A DNA stretch of 64,000 nucleotides. Source: Nocardia brasiliensis ATCC 700358. GTDB lineage: Bacteria; Actinomycetota; Actinomycetes; Mycobacteriales; Mycobacteriaceae. Below are positions 42,688-51,287 of this stretch, piece after piece. The notes beneath the pieces were generated by a model, which did not search any database, was not told the origin of the DNA, and saw nothing but the letters and a program-made list of their open reading frames with translations. The stretch's first letter is position 1; each line of letters starts with the position of its first letter. The DNA is taken from NCBI RefSeq assembly GCF_000250675.2, contig NC_018681.1, forward strand, positions 7,688,001 through 7,752,000, in the 5' to 3' direction. The position numbers and the translations under genes were made by a program.

Positions 42688-42845
42688 CGGCTCCCGGTCG
42701 CGACGCCAAGTGCTAACCATGCTCAGCACCGGTGTCGTCGAATTTCGCCGCAAATGTACAGGCGTTGGGGTGTACAGTTGCGGTTGTCACGCGAGTGATG
42801 CCGAGCGGGAGAGCCGCTGCGCTAACAGCGGCCCCACCTGGTGGT

Positions 42846-42962
42846 TTACCTAGTCCACACTCGGCGGACCAGGATGAGCGCCCCGGCGATTGCGACAGCG
42901 GCCGTTACGCAGATGCCGTAATCGACCGGGGCCTTGCTCTTTTTGCGGCGATGTTTCGCCAT
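42846..42962 (-). CDS. 38-residue membrane microprotein, copy 2
   Basis: ATG at 42962, TAA at 42846-42848. It reads MAKHRRKKSKAPVDYG, then a hydrophobic stretch ICVTAAVAIAGALILV, ending RRVWTR. Same length as copy 1; the first 24 bases of the gene are identical and the remainder is roughly 60% identical. It has a Cys in the helix that copy 1 lacks. Same strong ribosome site eight bases before ATG. Confidence 0.75.
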   Translation of the reverse strand: MAKHRRKKSKAPVDYGICVTAAVAIAGALILVRRVWTR

Positions 42963-43094
42963 TCCCCACCACCTCCTTCCTGGGCGCGATGTCGGACCAT
43001 GTCCATCGCCCCTCGGAATGAGGTGGCCTCACCCTACGCGAACCTGCCGACCAGAATCGTTGGAACACCGGCACTTTCGACACCGAAAAGCGAC
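42963..43094 (-). promoter_or_regulatory. Conserved leader RNA, copy 2
   Basis: Positions 42964-43094 are identical to the copy 1 leader, so all pairings described there hold (anti-site complement of 43015-43026; ribosome site complement of 42969-42980). Together with the following stretch to 43570 this fills about 600 bp that have no other gene: the 70-base insertion, the degenerate repeats and the promoter region of the secreted-protein gene. Confidence 0.6.
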
Positions 43095-43254
43095 CTTCCG
43101 CTCCAGGTTCCAGTTATGCCACACTTTTCGGTTCCAGAACGGAACGCATATCCCGCGTTCGACGTCGGCACCTACTTCAGACCTGGGGGCATCGGCGAAT
43201 AGGCATACGAATCGTGAGCGGCGTTGCACCCCGGGGAGTTCCACAGACCATTCG

Positions 43255-43309
43255 TACCGTTCACAGGCCCTACACCCCCTGTGAACCGTATGCATGCTCT
43301 GTGAACCCC
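43255..43309. promoter_or_regulatory. Degenerate inverted repeat, copy 2
   Basis: TACCGTTCACAGG (43255-43267) against CCTGTGAACCGTA (43278-43290) with one mismatch, followed by GTGAACCCC at 43301-43309. The left outer arm is eroded (GGGGAGTTCCAC at 43233). Compare the perfect version at 41942-42015. Confidence 0.55.
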
Positions 43310-43570
43310 ACCAACAGCTTTCGCAGGCCGCACGATTGCGCTCGTTTCAGATTCGGCGGTTGCGGTTGAGGCGGAATTCGCCCTGAATGTCGGGATTGTT
43401 GGGTTCCAGTTGGAATGTTCCGGAATGTCGCGGCGGCAGAAGAGGCATGCGAGTTGGATAGTGGAGCGGTTCGGTCAGGGGTGGTTGCGTAACGGCCGGT
43501 GTTTCTTGATCGACAATTGAGCGAATGTTTTCTCTCGAGCTGTACCAGAGACCTCAAGGAGAAACTGCAT

Positions 43571-44203
43571 ATGGAACGACCGAGTGTGATCCGTCGCCTC
43601 GCGACTGTTTTCGCCACAACGGCGGTGGCCGCGGGCGTTTTCGCCGGCAGTGCCGGTGCGGCGCCGAGCACCGTCGATTGGGGCACGGCCGCGCAGCAGT
43701 TGCGCGCGGCGGCCGCGGGCAACGCGCAGGCCGAGCAGGCGGTGGATCGGCTGCTCGCTTCGGGGCAGCTGAACAAGGCCGGACAGGTGGCGTTGCCTGC
43801 GCAACCGTTCCAGATTCCGGCCCAGTCGGATATCGGCCGTGGTGACGGTCCCGGCGTCTATGGGTCGGGTATCGCACTCGGGCTCGACGGGTTCCGGTTC
43901 GGGTTCTTCGGCGGACCCGGCACCATCGCGCCGAATCAGGGTGGCGCGAAACTCGAGGTGCTGTGGATCAATCTGTCCAACGGGCGCAGCGGCACCGAGG
44001 TGCTGAACGAGCACAACGACGTCCCGGTGGACACCACCATTCGGTCCCGGGCCTTGGACACCGGCGCGGGCATGATCGTCGCCGCGGTGTACGGCAGCCT
44101 GTGGCACCGCTGGTCGGTTCCGGTGAGCGACGCGAACCCGGACGGGTATCAGTACCAACTGGGCACGATCTCGGTGCCGTCGTTCGGCGCGGTTTACAAC
44201 TGA
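43571..44203 (+). CDS. Secreted hypothetical protein
   Basis: 210 residues from ATG 43571, with AAGGAG 12 bases upstream. Signal peptide RRLATVFATTAVAAGVFAGS with cleavage after AGAAPS (about residue 31). A helical region (TAAQQLRAAAAGNAQAEQAV) precedes a beta-rich domain (LEVLWINLSNGRSGTEVL, AAVYGSLWHRWSVPVSD). Resembles small exported Nocardia/Rhodococcus proteins without known function. No Cys in the mature part. Confidence 0.7.
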   Translation: MERPSVIRRLATVFATTAVAAGVFAGSAGAAPSTVDWGTAAQQLRAAAAGNAQAEQAVDRLLASGQLNKAGQVALPAQPFQIPAQSDIGRGDGPGVYGSGIALGLDGFRFGFFGGPGTIAPNQGGAKLEVLWINLSNGRSGTEVLNEHNDVPVDTTIRSRALDTGAGMIVAAVYGSLWHRWSVPVSDANPDGYQYQLGTISVPSFGAVYN

Positions 44204-44215
44204 GCGACCGGTTTG

Positions 44216-44247
44216 ACGGCCGTCGCGGGGCAGCCCGCGGCGGCCGT
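44216..44247 (+). terminator. Terminator after secreted-protein gene
   Basis: ACGGCCGTCGCGGG at 44216-44229 pairs with CCCGCGGCGGCCGT at 44234-44247 (one T-G wobble), loop GCAG. Confidence 0.75.
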
Positions 44248-44272
44248 CGTGCACTCGAATGACCTCTTGTTC

Positions 44273-44288
44273 GGAACTACGTAGTTCC
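44273..44288. promoter_or_regulatory. Perfect 16-bp palindrome before ArsR-like gene
   Basis: GGAACTACGTAGTTCC, ending 14 bases before the GTG start. Probably the autoregulatory operator of the winged-helix protein. Confidence 0.6.
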
Positions 44289-44302
44289 GTAGCTTTTGTG
44301 GC

Positions 44303-44803
44303 GTGAGTCTGGAAGAGCGGGTCGCGGAACTCGAACGGCGGCTCGACGGGCTGCTGCCCTTCGCGAACGGGAACGGGCACGAAGCGTCGTCGGACCGCTG
44401 GGCGGCCACCCGCCTGCACGAGGAGTTCGCCGCGACCGACGAGCCGAACGGCGGCGTGCTGTTCGCGGGTTCGCTGCGACTGCCGACCGACGAGCAGTAC
44501 AGCTGGCAGGCCACGTTCACCACCGGCGACCTGATCGAGGACGACTGGGCCGAGACCGCGGAATGCCTTGCCGCGCTGGGCAACCCGGTGCGGTTGCGGC
44601 TGCTGCGGGAGATCATGGGCGGCCGCAGGACCGCCGCCGAACTGGTCGGACTCGAGGGGGTCGGCACCTCGGGCCAGGTCTATCACCATCTGCGGCAGCT
44701 GGCCGCCGTCGGCTGGCTGCACACCGCCGGCCGCGGGCGTTTCGAAGTGCCCGCGGGCCGGGTGGTGCCGTTGCTGATCGCACTGGCCAGCGCGCGGCGC
44801 TGA
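44303..44803 (+). CDS. ArsR-like winged-helix regulator
   Basis: 166 residues from a GTG. An N-terminal short coiled coil (SLEERVAELERRLDGLL), a linker with a beta-like segment (LPTDEQYSWQATFTTGD), then an ArsR HTH: ECLAALGNPVRLRLLREIMG and RTAAELVGLEGVGTSGQVYHHLRQL (about 95-140, given in parts). No Cys, and no clear His/Asp metal site, so it is probably not a classical metal sensor. Convergent with the metallothionein-like gene. Confidence 0.82.
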   Translation: MSLEERVAELERRLDGLLPFANGNGHEASSDRWAATRLHEEFAATDEPNGGVLFAGSLRLPTDEQYSWQATFTTGDLIEDDWAETAECLAALGNPVRLRLLREIMGGRRTAAELVGLEGVGTSGQVYHHLRQLAAVGWLHTAGRGRFEVPAGRVVPLLIALASARR

Positions 44804-44867
44804 ACCTAACTCAGGTCGCCGAGCTGACCGGCGCAGAGCGCGAAGACGACCACGACGAGGGTGCGGA

Positions 44868-44987
44868 TCAGCCGCACTGGTCACCGCACGAGCAGGCGCC
44901 GCCGGATTGGCAGCCACATTGGCAGCTCGGACCGCAGGTGCAATCCGGCGCCGGTACCGAAGTCGAGCGAACAAGCCTGATGATCAT
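44868..44987 (-). CDS. Metallothionein-like Cys-rich microprotein
   Basis: 39 residues, ATG 44987, TGA at 44868-44870, with GGAGG eleven bases before the ATG. Eight Cys at residues 16, 18, 22, 24, 26, 32, 34 and 38, in the form CTCGPSCQCGC then ACSCGDQC, with little else but Gly, Ser and Gln. Such dense CxC spacing is the mark of metallothioneins binding copper(I) or zinc. It differs in sequence from the mycobacterial MymT. It is too short for usual gene calling. Neighbours: ArsR-like gene (convergent) and acyl-CoA ligase gene (divergent). Confidence 0.7.
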   Translation of the reverse strand: MIIRLVRSTSVPAPDCTCGPSCQCGCQSGGACSCGDQCG

Positions 44988-45282
44988 CGTTGAATCAGCC
45001 TCCATTCTGGTGTTCGACTACCCCTTGCGTGCATCGAACGCGCAGCGGCTGACCATGTCAAATAACCGCCGGTCCGGCGGTCTGGCGACACGCCGGTTAC
45101 CGAAATTCCTCCCACGAAATCCCTGAAATCCCGCGGGCCGGACCCCGACACGGCGACCATGTCCGATTAATCCGGTTCAGTCTGTGACCCCGCACACTGA
45201 GCACTGCTACGGTATGCCAAAAGTGGCCGTACCAGTTCGCTAGGTCGAGTGCCGACGCGAGGTTCTGTGGAGGTGTTTCGAC

Positions 45283-46908
45283 ATGAAGGTGGCGCACGCG
45301 CTCGAGGTCGTGAAGGCGTTGGGAGTGCTGCGGAAGCGCGGGGTCTCCGATCCGCGCAAACCGCTGGAAACGCTTCGGACGATGAAGGAATCGCAGATCT
45401 ACGGGCCGCAGGCCACGCTGATCCGCCACGCCGCGCGCATCGCGCCGGACTCCCTCGCACTGGCCGACGAGAAGGGTGAACTGACCTACGGCCAGATCGA
45501 CAAGCAGTCGACCGCGATCGCGCGCGGCCTGCACGCGGCGGGGCTCACCGAGGGCACCGTCGTCGGGGTGCTGGCCCGCGACCATCGCGGCCTGATCCTG
45601 TCCATGGTTGCCGCGAGCAAGGCCGGCGTGCGGGTGGCGCTGATGAACACCGGGTTCGCCAAGCCGCAGTTCGCCGAGGTGTGCCAGCGCGAGCAGGTCA
45701 AGGCGATGCTGCACGACAGCGAGTTCCTCGGCCTGCTCGACGCACTGCCCGCCGACCTGCCGCGCTATCTCACGTGGGTCGACGAAGATACCGAATTGCC
45801 CACGGGCGCACAGACTCTCGATGACCTGGTCGCGGCGAACTCCAGCGAGGAGCTGGCCCCGCCGAGCAAGCCGGGCGGTTTCATCATTCTCACCAGCGGC
45901 ACCACCGGCCTGCCGAAGGGCGCCACCCGCGCCAAGGTGTCGCCGCTGGCCACCGCGCAGTTCCTCGACCGCGTCCCGTTCCCGTACCGGGGCGCGCAGG
46001 TGATCGTGTCGCCGATCTTCCACAGCACCGGGTTCGGCACCTGGCTGGTCGGCATGGCGATGGGCAACAAGATCGTGGTGCGCCGCCGCTTCGACGCCGA
46101 GGCGACCCTGAAGTTGATCGCCGATCACAAGGCGGAGATGCTCGTCGCGGTGCCGACCATGCTGCACCGGATGACGGAGCTGGATCCGGCCATCCGCGCC
46201 AAGTACGACACCTCGTCGCTGAAGGTCATCCTGCTCGCGGGCTCGGCGCTGTCGCCGGAGCTCACCATGAAGGCCACCCAGGCGTTCGGGCCGGTCCTGT
46301 ACAACCTGTACGGCTCGACCGAATGCTCGGTGGCGGCCATCGCGAACCCGGAAGACCTGGCCATCGCGCCCGGCACGGTCGGCCGCGCGCCGGTCACCTG
46401 CGAGGTGCGCCTGTTCGACGACAACGACAAGCCGGTCACCGCGATCGGCACGACCGCGCGCATCTTCATCCGCAGCGGGACGCCGTTCGAGGGCTACACC
46501 GACGGCCGCAACAAGCAGATCATCGACGGCTTCATGTCCAGCGGTGACGTCGGCCACTTCGACGAGCACGGCCTGCTGATGGTGGACGGCCGCGACGACG
46601 ACATGATCGTCTCCGGCGGCGAGAACGTCTTCCCGCAGGAGGTGGAGAACCTGCTGCTGGAGCGGCCGGACATCTTCGACGCGGCGGTGGTCGGCGTGGA
46701 CGACGCCGAATTCGGAAAGCGGTTGCGCGCCTTCGTGGTTCCCGAGCCGGGCCAGAACCCGGACGGCGAGGAGATCAAGGCCTACGTCAAGAACAACCTG
46801 GCCCGCTACAAGGTGCCGCGCGAGGTGGTGTTCCTCGACGACCTGCCGCGCAATCCGACCGGCAAACTGCTGCGGCGGGTGCTGGTGGAGTACGACACCA
46901 CCGCCTGA
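45283..46908 (+). CDS. Fatty acyl-CoA / AMP ligase
   Basis: 541 residues from ATG 45283, with GGAGG nine bases upstream. AMP-binding motifs: ILTSGTTGLPKGATRAK (P-loop, about 204-220), LYGSTECS (about 345), VDGRDDDMIVSGGENVFPQ (about 433-451) and PTGKLLRRVL with the C-terminal catalytic Lys (about 527). It activates a fatty or carboxylic acid to its CoA thioester via an adenylate. The next gene encodes a close paralogue, so the two arose by duplication. Confidence 0.9.
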   Translation: MKVAHALEVVKALGVLRKRGVSDPRKPLETLRTMKESQIYGPQATLIRHAARIAPDSLALADEKGELTYGQIDKQSTAIARGLHAAGLTEGTVVGVLARDHRGLILSMVAASKAGVRVALMNTGFAKPQFAEVCQREQVKAMLHDSEFLGLLDALPADLPRYLTWVDEDTELPTGAQTLDDLVAANSSEELAPPSKPGGFIILTSGTTGLPKGATRAKVSPLATAQFLDRVPFPYRGAQVIVSPIFHSTGFGTWLVGMAMGNKIVVRRRFDAEATLKLIADHKAEMLVAVPTMLHRMTELDPAIRAKYDTSSLKVILLAGSALSPELTMKATQAFGPVLYNLYGSTECSVAAIANPEDLAIAPGTVGRAPVTCEVRLFDDNDKPVTAIGTTARIFIRSGTPFEGYTDGRNKQIIDGFMSSGDVGHFDEHGLLMVDGRDDDMIVSGGENVFPQEVENLLLERPDIFDAAVVGVDDAEFGKRLRAFVVPEPGQNPDGEEIKAYVKNNLARYKVPREVVFLDDLPRNPTGKLLRRVLVEYDTTA

Positions 46909-47065
46909 CGGTCATCGGCTGGTTACCCACCGGTAGGAGCTGTTGAGATACGTGACACATCCGGTTACAGATGGTTGCTATTGTTAGCGGCAGCACTGGA
47001 TCCCGTAGTCGCGGTCCGCACCACCCATCGGCTCCCCGGGTGGGACCGCCGGAAGGTTGTTGTCG

Positions 47066-48724
47066 ATGGTTGTCTCCTTCCCCGCGTTGAGCGGCACTGC
47101 CCGCAAGGCCGGAACACTCGCTCTCGGCGTGAATGTCATGGTCAAGCGGCATCTGTTCAATCCGCTCCGGCTCGACCAGGCCGTGCGCTCGGCGATCAAC
47201 GTGACGAAACTCGGCCCGTTCGCCGGCGTCGCCATGCATGCCGCGCAGACCCGGCCCAACGCGGGGGCGATCGTCGACGAGGCGGGTGAGCTGACCTTCG
47301 GCGAACTGAACGAGCAGTCGAACGCGCTGGCCCGCGGCCTGGCGACGCAGGGTGTGCGGCCGGGCGACGTGGTGGCGGTACTGGCGCGCGATCACCGCGG
47401 CATGGTGCTGAGCCTGCTCGCCGCGGGCAAGCTCGGCGTGCGCACGGTGCTGATGAACACCGGGTTCGCCAAGCCGCAGTTCGCCGATGTCGCCGAGCGC
47501 GAAAAGGTGAAGGCGGTGCTGCACGACAGCGAGTTCCTGGACCTGATGAGCGCGATTCCCGCCGACATCCCGCGGATCCTCACCTGGGTCGACGCCAAGG
47601 ACAACGCCGATCCATCGATCCCGACCATCGCCTCGCTCATCGCGGGCGAATCCACCGCACCGCTGCCCGCGCCCGCGAAGCCGGGCGGCATGGTCATCCT
47701 GACCAGCGGCACCACCGGTACGCCGAAGGGCGCGCCGCGGGACCGGGTGAGCCCGTTCGCCTCGGCCCAGTTCGTCGACCGGGTGCCGTTGCCGCACAAC
47801 GGCACCATGATCATGGCCGCGCCGATCTTCCACGGCACCGGGCTGTCCCAGTTCACCCTCGGTGTCGCGCTCGGCAACCGGGTGGTCTTCCAGCAGCGCC
47901 GGTTCGATCCGGAGCTGACGCTGAAGAACATCGTGAAGTACCGCGCCGACTCGCTGGTGGTCGTGCCGACCATGTTGCAGCGCATCCTCGATCTCGACGA
48001 GGAGGTGCTGGCCAAGTACGACCCGCGCACCATCAAGGTGATCTTCGCGGCGGGCTCGGCCATCGCGCCCGACGTGGTGACCCGGACGCTGGACTACTTC
48101 GGCGACACCCTCTACAACCTGTACGGCTCCACCGAGTGCGCGGTGATGACCGTGGCGACGCCGGAGGATCTACGCAAAGCGCCGACCACCGCGGGCAAAG
48201 CCCCGGTCGGGATCAAGATCGTGCTGCTGGACGAGAACCGCAAGCCGATCACGAAGCCGAATGTCACCGGCACCATTTTCGTCGACAACGGTTTCGCGTT
48301 CACCGGTTACACCGACGGCCGCACCAAGGAGGTCGTCGACGGCATGATGTCCAGCGGCGACGTCGGGCATTTCGACGCCGACGGGCTGCTCTACATCGAC
48401 GGCCGCGACGACGACATGATCGTCTCCGGCGGCGAGAACGTCTTCCCGCTCGAGGTGGAGAACCTGATCGCCGGACGCGAGGACATCTTCGAGGCCGCCG
48501 TGGTGGGCGTCGACGATCGCGAGTTCGGCAAGCGCCTGCGCGCGTTCGTCGTGCCCGGCCCCGACTCCAAGCGGGACGCGCAGGAGATCAAGGACTTCGT
48601 CAAGGCGAACCTGGCCCGCTACAAGGTCCCCCGCGAGGTGATCTTCCTCGACGAACTCCCGCGCAACGCCACCGGCAAACTGCTGCGCAAACCGCTCATC
48701 GAGATGGACGTAGACGCGAGCTGA
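47066..48724 (+). CDS. Fatty acyl-CoA / AMP ligase, paralogue
   Basis: 552 residues from ATG 47066; TTG codons three and two codons earlier are less likely. Same motif order as the preceding protein: ILTSGTTGTPKGAPRD, LYGSTECAVM, GRDDDMIVSGGENVFPLE and ATGKLLRKPL. It has an extra N-terminal 25 residues. The two proteins share long near-identical segments (for example LMNTGFAKPQFA), so a tandem duplication with divergence is clear. 157 bp separate them, enough for a separate promoter. Confidence 0.9.
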   Translation: MVVSFPALSGTARKAGTLALGVNVMVKRHLFNPLRLDQAVRSAINVTKLGPFAGVAMHAAQTRPNAGAIVDEAGELTFGELNEQSNALARGLATQGVRPGDVVAVLARDHRGMVLSLLAAGKLGVRTVLMNTGFAKPQFADVAEREKVKAVLHDSEFLDLMSAIPADIPRILTWVDAKDNADPSIPTIASLIAGESTAPLPAPAKPGGMVILTSGTTGTPKGAPRDRVSPFASAQFVDRVPLPHNGTMIMAAPIFHGTGLSQFTLGVALGNRVVFQQRRFDPELTLKNIVKYRADSLVVVPTMLQRILDLDEEVLAKYDPRTIKVIFAAGSAIAPDVVTRTLDYFGDTLYNLYGSTECAVMTVATPEDLRKAPTTAGKAPVGIKIVLLDENRKPITKPNVTGTIFVDNGFAFTGYTDGRTKEVVDGMMSSGDVGHFDADGLLYIDGRDDDMIVSGGENVFPLEVENLIAGREDIFEAAVVGVDDREFGKRLRAFVVPGPDSKRDAQEIKDFVKANLARYKVPREVIFLDELPRNATGKLLRKPLIEMDVDAS

Positions 48725-48808
48725 GCAGGTAGCCGACGGCCGGTCCACAGTTGCTTCCCCGGTTGTCCGGCGGGGAAAACCGTGCAATCCGTCGGCTACT
48801 ATCAGCGA

Positions 48809-49372
48809 GTGAACAACGAGTTCGACCGGGCTGCTGCGGGACAACGCAGCGCCGTCGCGCGGGTGCGCGGCGCTTCGGCCGGCGCGATCTCGGGCACCAT
48901 TTCCGTTGCGGCACATGGCTGGGCGTCCGGCGGCATGGCGCCGAGCGGTAGCACCCTCACTCTGCTCGCCGGCACCGCCGCACTGATCGGAGCGCTGGTC
49001 GCCGGACTCGCGCCGCTGCGCGACACCGCGACCGGTCTGGTGGCCGCCCTGGTCGCCGGACAGTTGCTCGGCCACGTGACGATGGGTCTGGGTTCGGGGC
49101 ATCTGCATCACGGCGATGCCCAGCTGACCCCGGCCATGCTCACCGCCCACGTACTCGCGGCCGTCGCCGCGGCCGCCGTGATCCGCGGCGCGGAAACCGC
49201 CTATCGGGCCGGCACCGCGGTGCTGCGCCGGGTGCTGCCGTCCCGCCGGGTACTGCCGTTCTTGCCGGAACCCGCGCCGCTGCGCACCACCCACCGCGAC
49301 CGAGTCATCCTGCGCGTCTTCGCCGCCGAATCGCTGCGCACCCGCGCCCCGCCGGTCGCCGTCGCCCACTGA
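48809..49372 (+). CDS. Membrane protein with His cluster, hypothetical
   Basis: 187 residues from GTG 48809 (VNNEFDRAAAG). Four hydrophobic helices (about 25-45, 50-70, 72-92, 110-130). A loop between the third and fourth reads GHVTMGLGSGHLHHGDAQ, four His and a Met within 18 residues, suited to metal binding on one side of the membrane. No named family. The PepSY gene 236 bp downstream also has a His cluster, so both may serve metal handling. Confidence 0.65.
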   Translation: MNNEFDRAAAGQRSAVARVRGASAGAISGTISVAAHGWASGGMAPSGSTLTLLAGTAALIGALVAGLAPLRDTATGLVAALVAGQLLGHVTMGLGSGHLHHGDAQLTPAMLTAHVLAAVAAAAVIRGAETAYRAGTAVLRRVLPSRRVLPFLPEPAPLRTTHRDRVILRVFAAESLRTRAPPVAVAH

Positions 49373-49513
49373 TCATTTCGTCACGCCGACCGACCGGTCG
49401 CGTGTACACGTGTGTCCAGGCACACCGTCGACGCCCCATCGGCGTGTAGCAGCATCCGCTCGCCGTATCTCCGCGACCAGCTCTGCTTTCCGTGGCCGTG
49501 CCCGGACAGCGCT

Positions 49514-49612
49514 ATGTCTCTGTCGACCCGGCATTCCGGCTGCGTGCGGCACCCCTGCCGACCGCACCGCCAGAACCCGGGTTACCCGAACTTCAGAATC
49601 GAAAAATCGTGA
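49514..49612 (+). CDS. Possible Cys/His upstream peptide (uORF) of the PepSY gene
   Basis: 32 residues, MSLSTRHSGCVRHPCRPHRQ and a short tail, with stop TGA overlapping the PepSY GTG (GTGA). No good ribosome site precedes either frame, so coupling through this overlap would explain how the PepSY gene is translated. The CxxxxC with four His suggests metal-dependent stalling as a control. Weakly supported. Confidence 0.3.
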   Translation: MSLSTRHSGCVRHPCRPHRQNPGYPNFRIEKS

Positions 49613-51090
49613 GCACAACAGAAATAACGACGGACACCGGAGCACCGGCGGCCGTACCCGATTCCACGCCGGCCCGGCCCGGCCGGCCCCGGCCCGCGGC
49701 CCGCAACGGGCTGCACGCACTCGCGATGCGACTGCACTTCTACGCCGGCGTCTTCGTCGCACCGTTCATCCTCATCGCCGCGGTTACCGGCGCGCTCTAC
49801 GCGATCTCACCGACCCTGGAATCGATCGTGTCGCGTGACCTGCTGACCGTGGAGTCCACCGGTGGCGCACCCAAACCGCTGTCCGAACAGGTCGGGGCCG
49901 CCGTCGCGACCCAGCCGAACCTCACGCTGAACGCGGTCTCCCCTGCGGCGGGCGCCGAGGACACCACCCGGGTGCTGTTCGCCGATCCCACCCTGGGCGC
50001 GTCGGAGCGGCGCGCGGTGTTCGTCAACCCGTATACCGCTCAGCCCGTGGGTGATTCGGTCGTCTACGGCAGTTCCGGCGCACTCCCGCTGCGCACCTGG
50101 ATCGACCGCCTGCACCGTGATCTGCACCTCGGCGAACCCGGCCGGCTCTACAGCGAGCTGGCCGCGTCGTGGCTGTGGGTGATCGCGCTGGCCGGTCTGG
50201 TCGTGTGGCTGCGGCGGGTACGCGCACGCAGGCAACGGAATTCGGCGCGCTGGCTGTTCGCGCCGGACCGGTCGCAGCAGGGCCGCGGCCGCACCGTGAA
50301 CTGGCACGGCTCGGTCGGTATGTGGGTGCTGCCGCTCATTCTCCTGCTCTCGGCTACGGGCATGACCTGGTCGACCTATGCGGGCGAGAACATCACCGAA
50401 ATTCGCCAGCAGCTCAGCTGGACCACGCCCTCGGTCACCACCACACTGCCGGGAGCCGTTGCGCCCGCGCATGATTCGGGAGGCGATCACCACGCCGGAC
50501 ATACGGCCGCGCCCGCGCCCGCGAATGTGTCCGATCGGATCGTCCAGCTCGATCAGGTCTACCGGACGGCGCGCGCCAACGGCCTCACCCAGGCCGTCGA
50601 GATCAGCATCCCGGCCGAGCCCACCCAGGCGTTCGCGGTGAAGGAACGGCGGATGCCGGGCACGTACACCGTGGACGCGGTCGCTGTAGACGGCGCCACC
50701 GGCGCGGTCACCGATCGGCTCGCGTACGCCGATTGGCCGCTGATGGCCAAGCTCACCAACTGGGGCATTCAGTTCCACATGGGTCTGCTGTTCGGTCTGC
50801 TCAACCAGTTGCTGCTGCTCGCGGCGATGATCGGGCTGATCACCGTGCTGGTGCGCGGCTACCTCATGTGGTGGCGCAGACGACCGACCCGCGGCGGCGC
50901 CGGGCGGATTCCGCTGGGCCGGGCCCCGAAGCGCGGCGCACTGCGGCGGTCCTCGCCGTGGCTGGCCGTGCCGCTGGTCCTGGTCGCGGTAGTGGTCGGC
51001 TGGTTCGCCCCGCTGGTCGGACTCAGTCTGCTCGCGTTCCTGGTCGTCGACGTGCTCGTCGGTCTGCGGGCTCGGCTACGCGCGGCGTAA
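49609..51090 (+). CDS. PepSY-associated membrane protein
   Basis: 493 residues from GTG 49609. Membrane helices: about 42-65 (AGVFVAPFILIAAVTGALYAIS-like), 187-205, 240-262, 400-425 and 450-480. PepSY-type domains lie in the two large extracytosolic loops. The second has an inserted HDSGGDHHAGHTAAPAP segment, His-rich and likely metal binding. PepSY_TM proteins occur with iron/siderophore reductases and copper systems; a role in metal reduction or uptake is plausible. Confidence 0.8.
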   Translation: MSTTEITTDTGAPAAVPDSTPARPGRPRPAARNGLHALAMRLHFYAGVFVAPFILIAAVTGALYAISPTLESIVSRDLLTVESTGGAPKPLSEQVGAAVATQPNLTLNAVSPAAGAEDTTRVLFADPTLGASERRAVFVNPYTAQPVGDSVVYGSSGALPLRTWIDRLHRDLHLGEPGRLYSELAASWLWVIALAGLVVWLRRVRARRQRNSARWLFAPDRSQQGRGRTVNWHGSVGMWVLPLILLLSATGMTWSTYAGENITEIRQQLSWTTPSVTTTLPGAVAPAHDSGGDHHAGHTAAPAPANVSDRIVQLDQVYRTARANGLTQAVEISIPAEPTQAFAVKERRMPGTYTVDAVAVDGATGAVTDRLAYADWPLMAKLTNWGIQFHMGLLFGLLNQLLLLAAMIGLITVLVRGYLMWWRRRPTRGGAGRIPLGRAPKRGALRRSSPWLAVPLVLVAVVVGWFAPLVGLSLLAFLVVDVLVGLRARLRAA

Positions 51091-51101
51091 CCGGCTCGCC
51101 T

Positions 51102-51214
51102 CGGGTTTCCTCCCCGGATGACACGGTCCGGCCGCATGCGGTCGGGCCGTCTCGACCGGAGAGGAAACCCGGTGCACCCCGAGTGGGCTGGTGTGATCGC
51201 GGGACTCGGGGTGC
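51102..51214. terminator. Large nested hairpins between convergent genes
   Basis: First hairpin 51102-51171: CGGGTTTCCTC against GAGGAAACCCG, extended by CCGG/CCGG with one mismatch, with CCGCATGCGG in the loop. Second hairpin 51174-51214: GCACCCCGAGT against ACTCGGGGTGC. They separate the 3' ends of the PepSY and FBP genes; likely a bidirectional terminator, though larger than needed. Confidence 0.6.
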
Positions 51215-51287
51215 GACGAGCCGAGCGTCGAGTGTCGGCGCATGGCATCTACCTCCATTTCTCATCGGATTGCTGAGTCAAGTGGGA

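Larger units (their letters stand above)
42738..43309. repeat. Duplicated segment, copy 2
   Basis: The second copy of the segment at 41513-42015. It keeps the microprotein frame, the identical leader and a degenerate version of the inverted repeats, with about 70 extra bases between leader and repeats. Confidence 0.9.

Noticed and set aside
51076..51258. 60-codon minus-strand frame in the gap before the FBP gene
   Set aside because: It runs through the hairpins, with composition set by them, and has no ribosome site or family.
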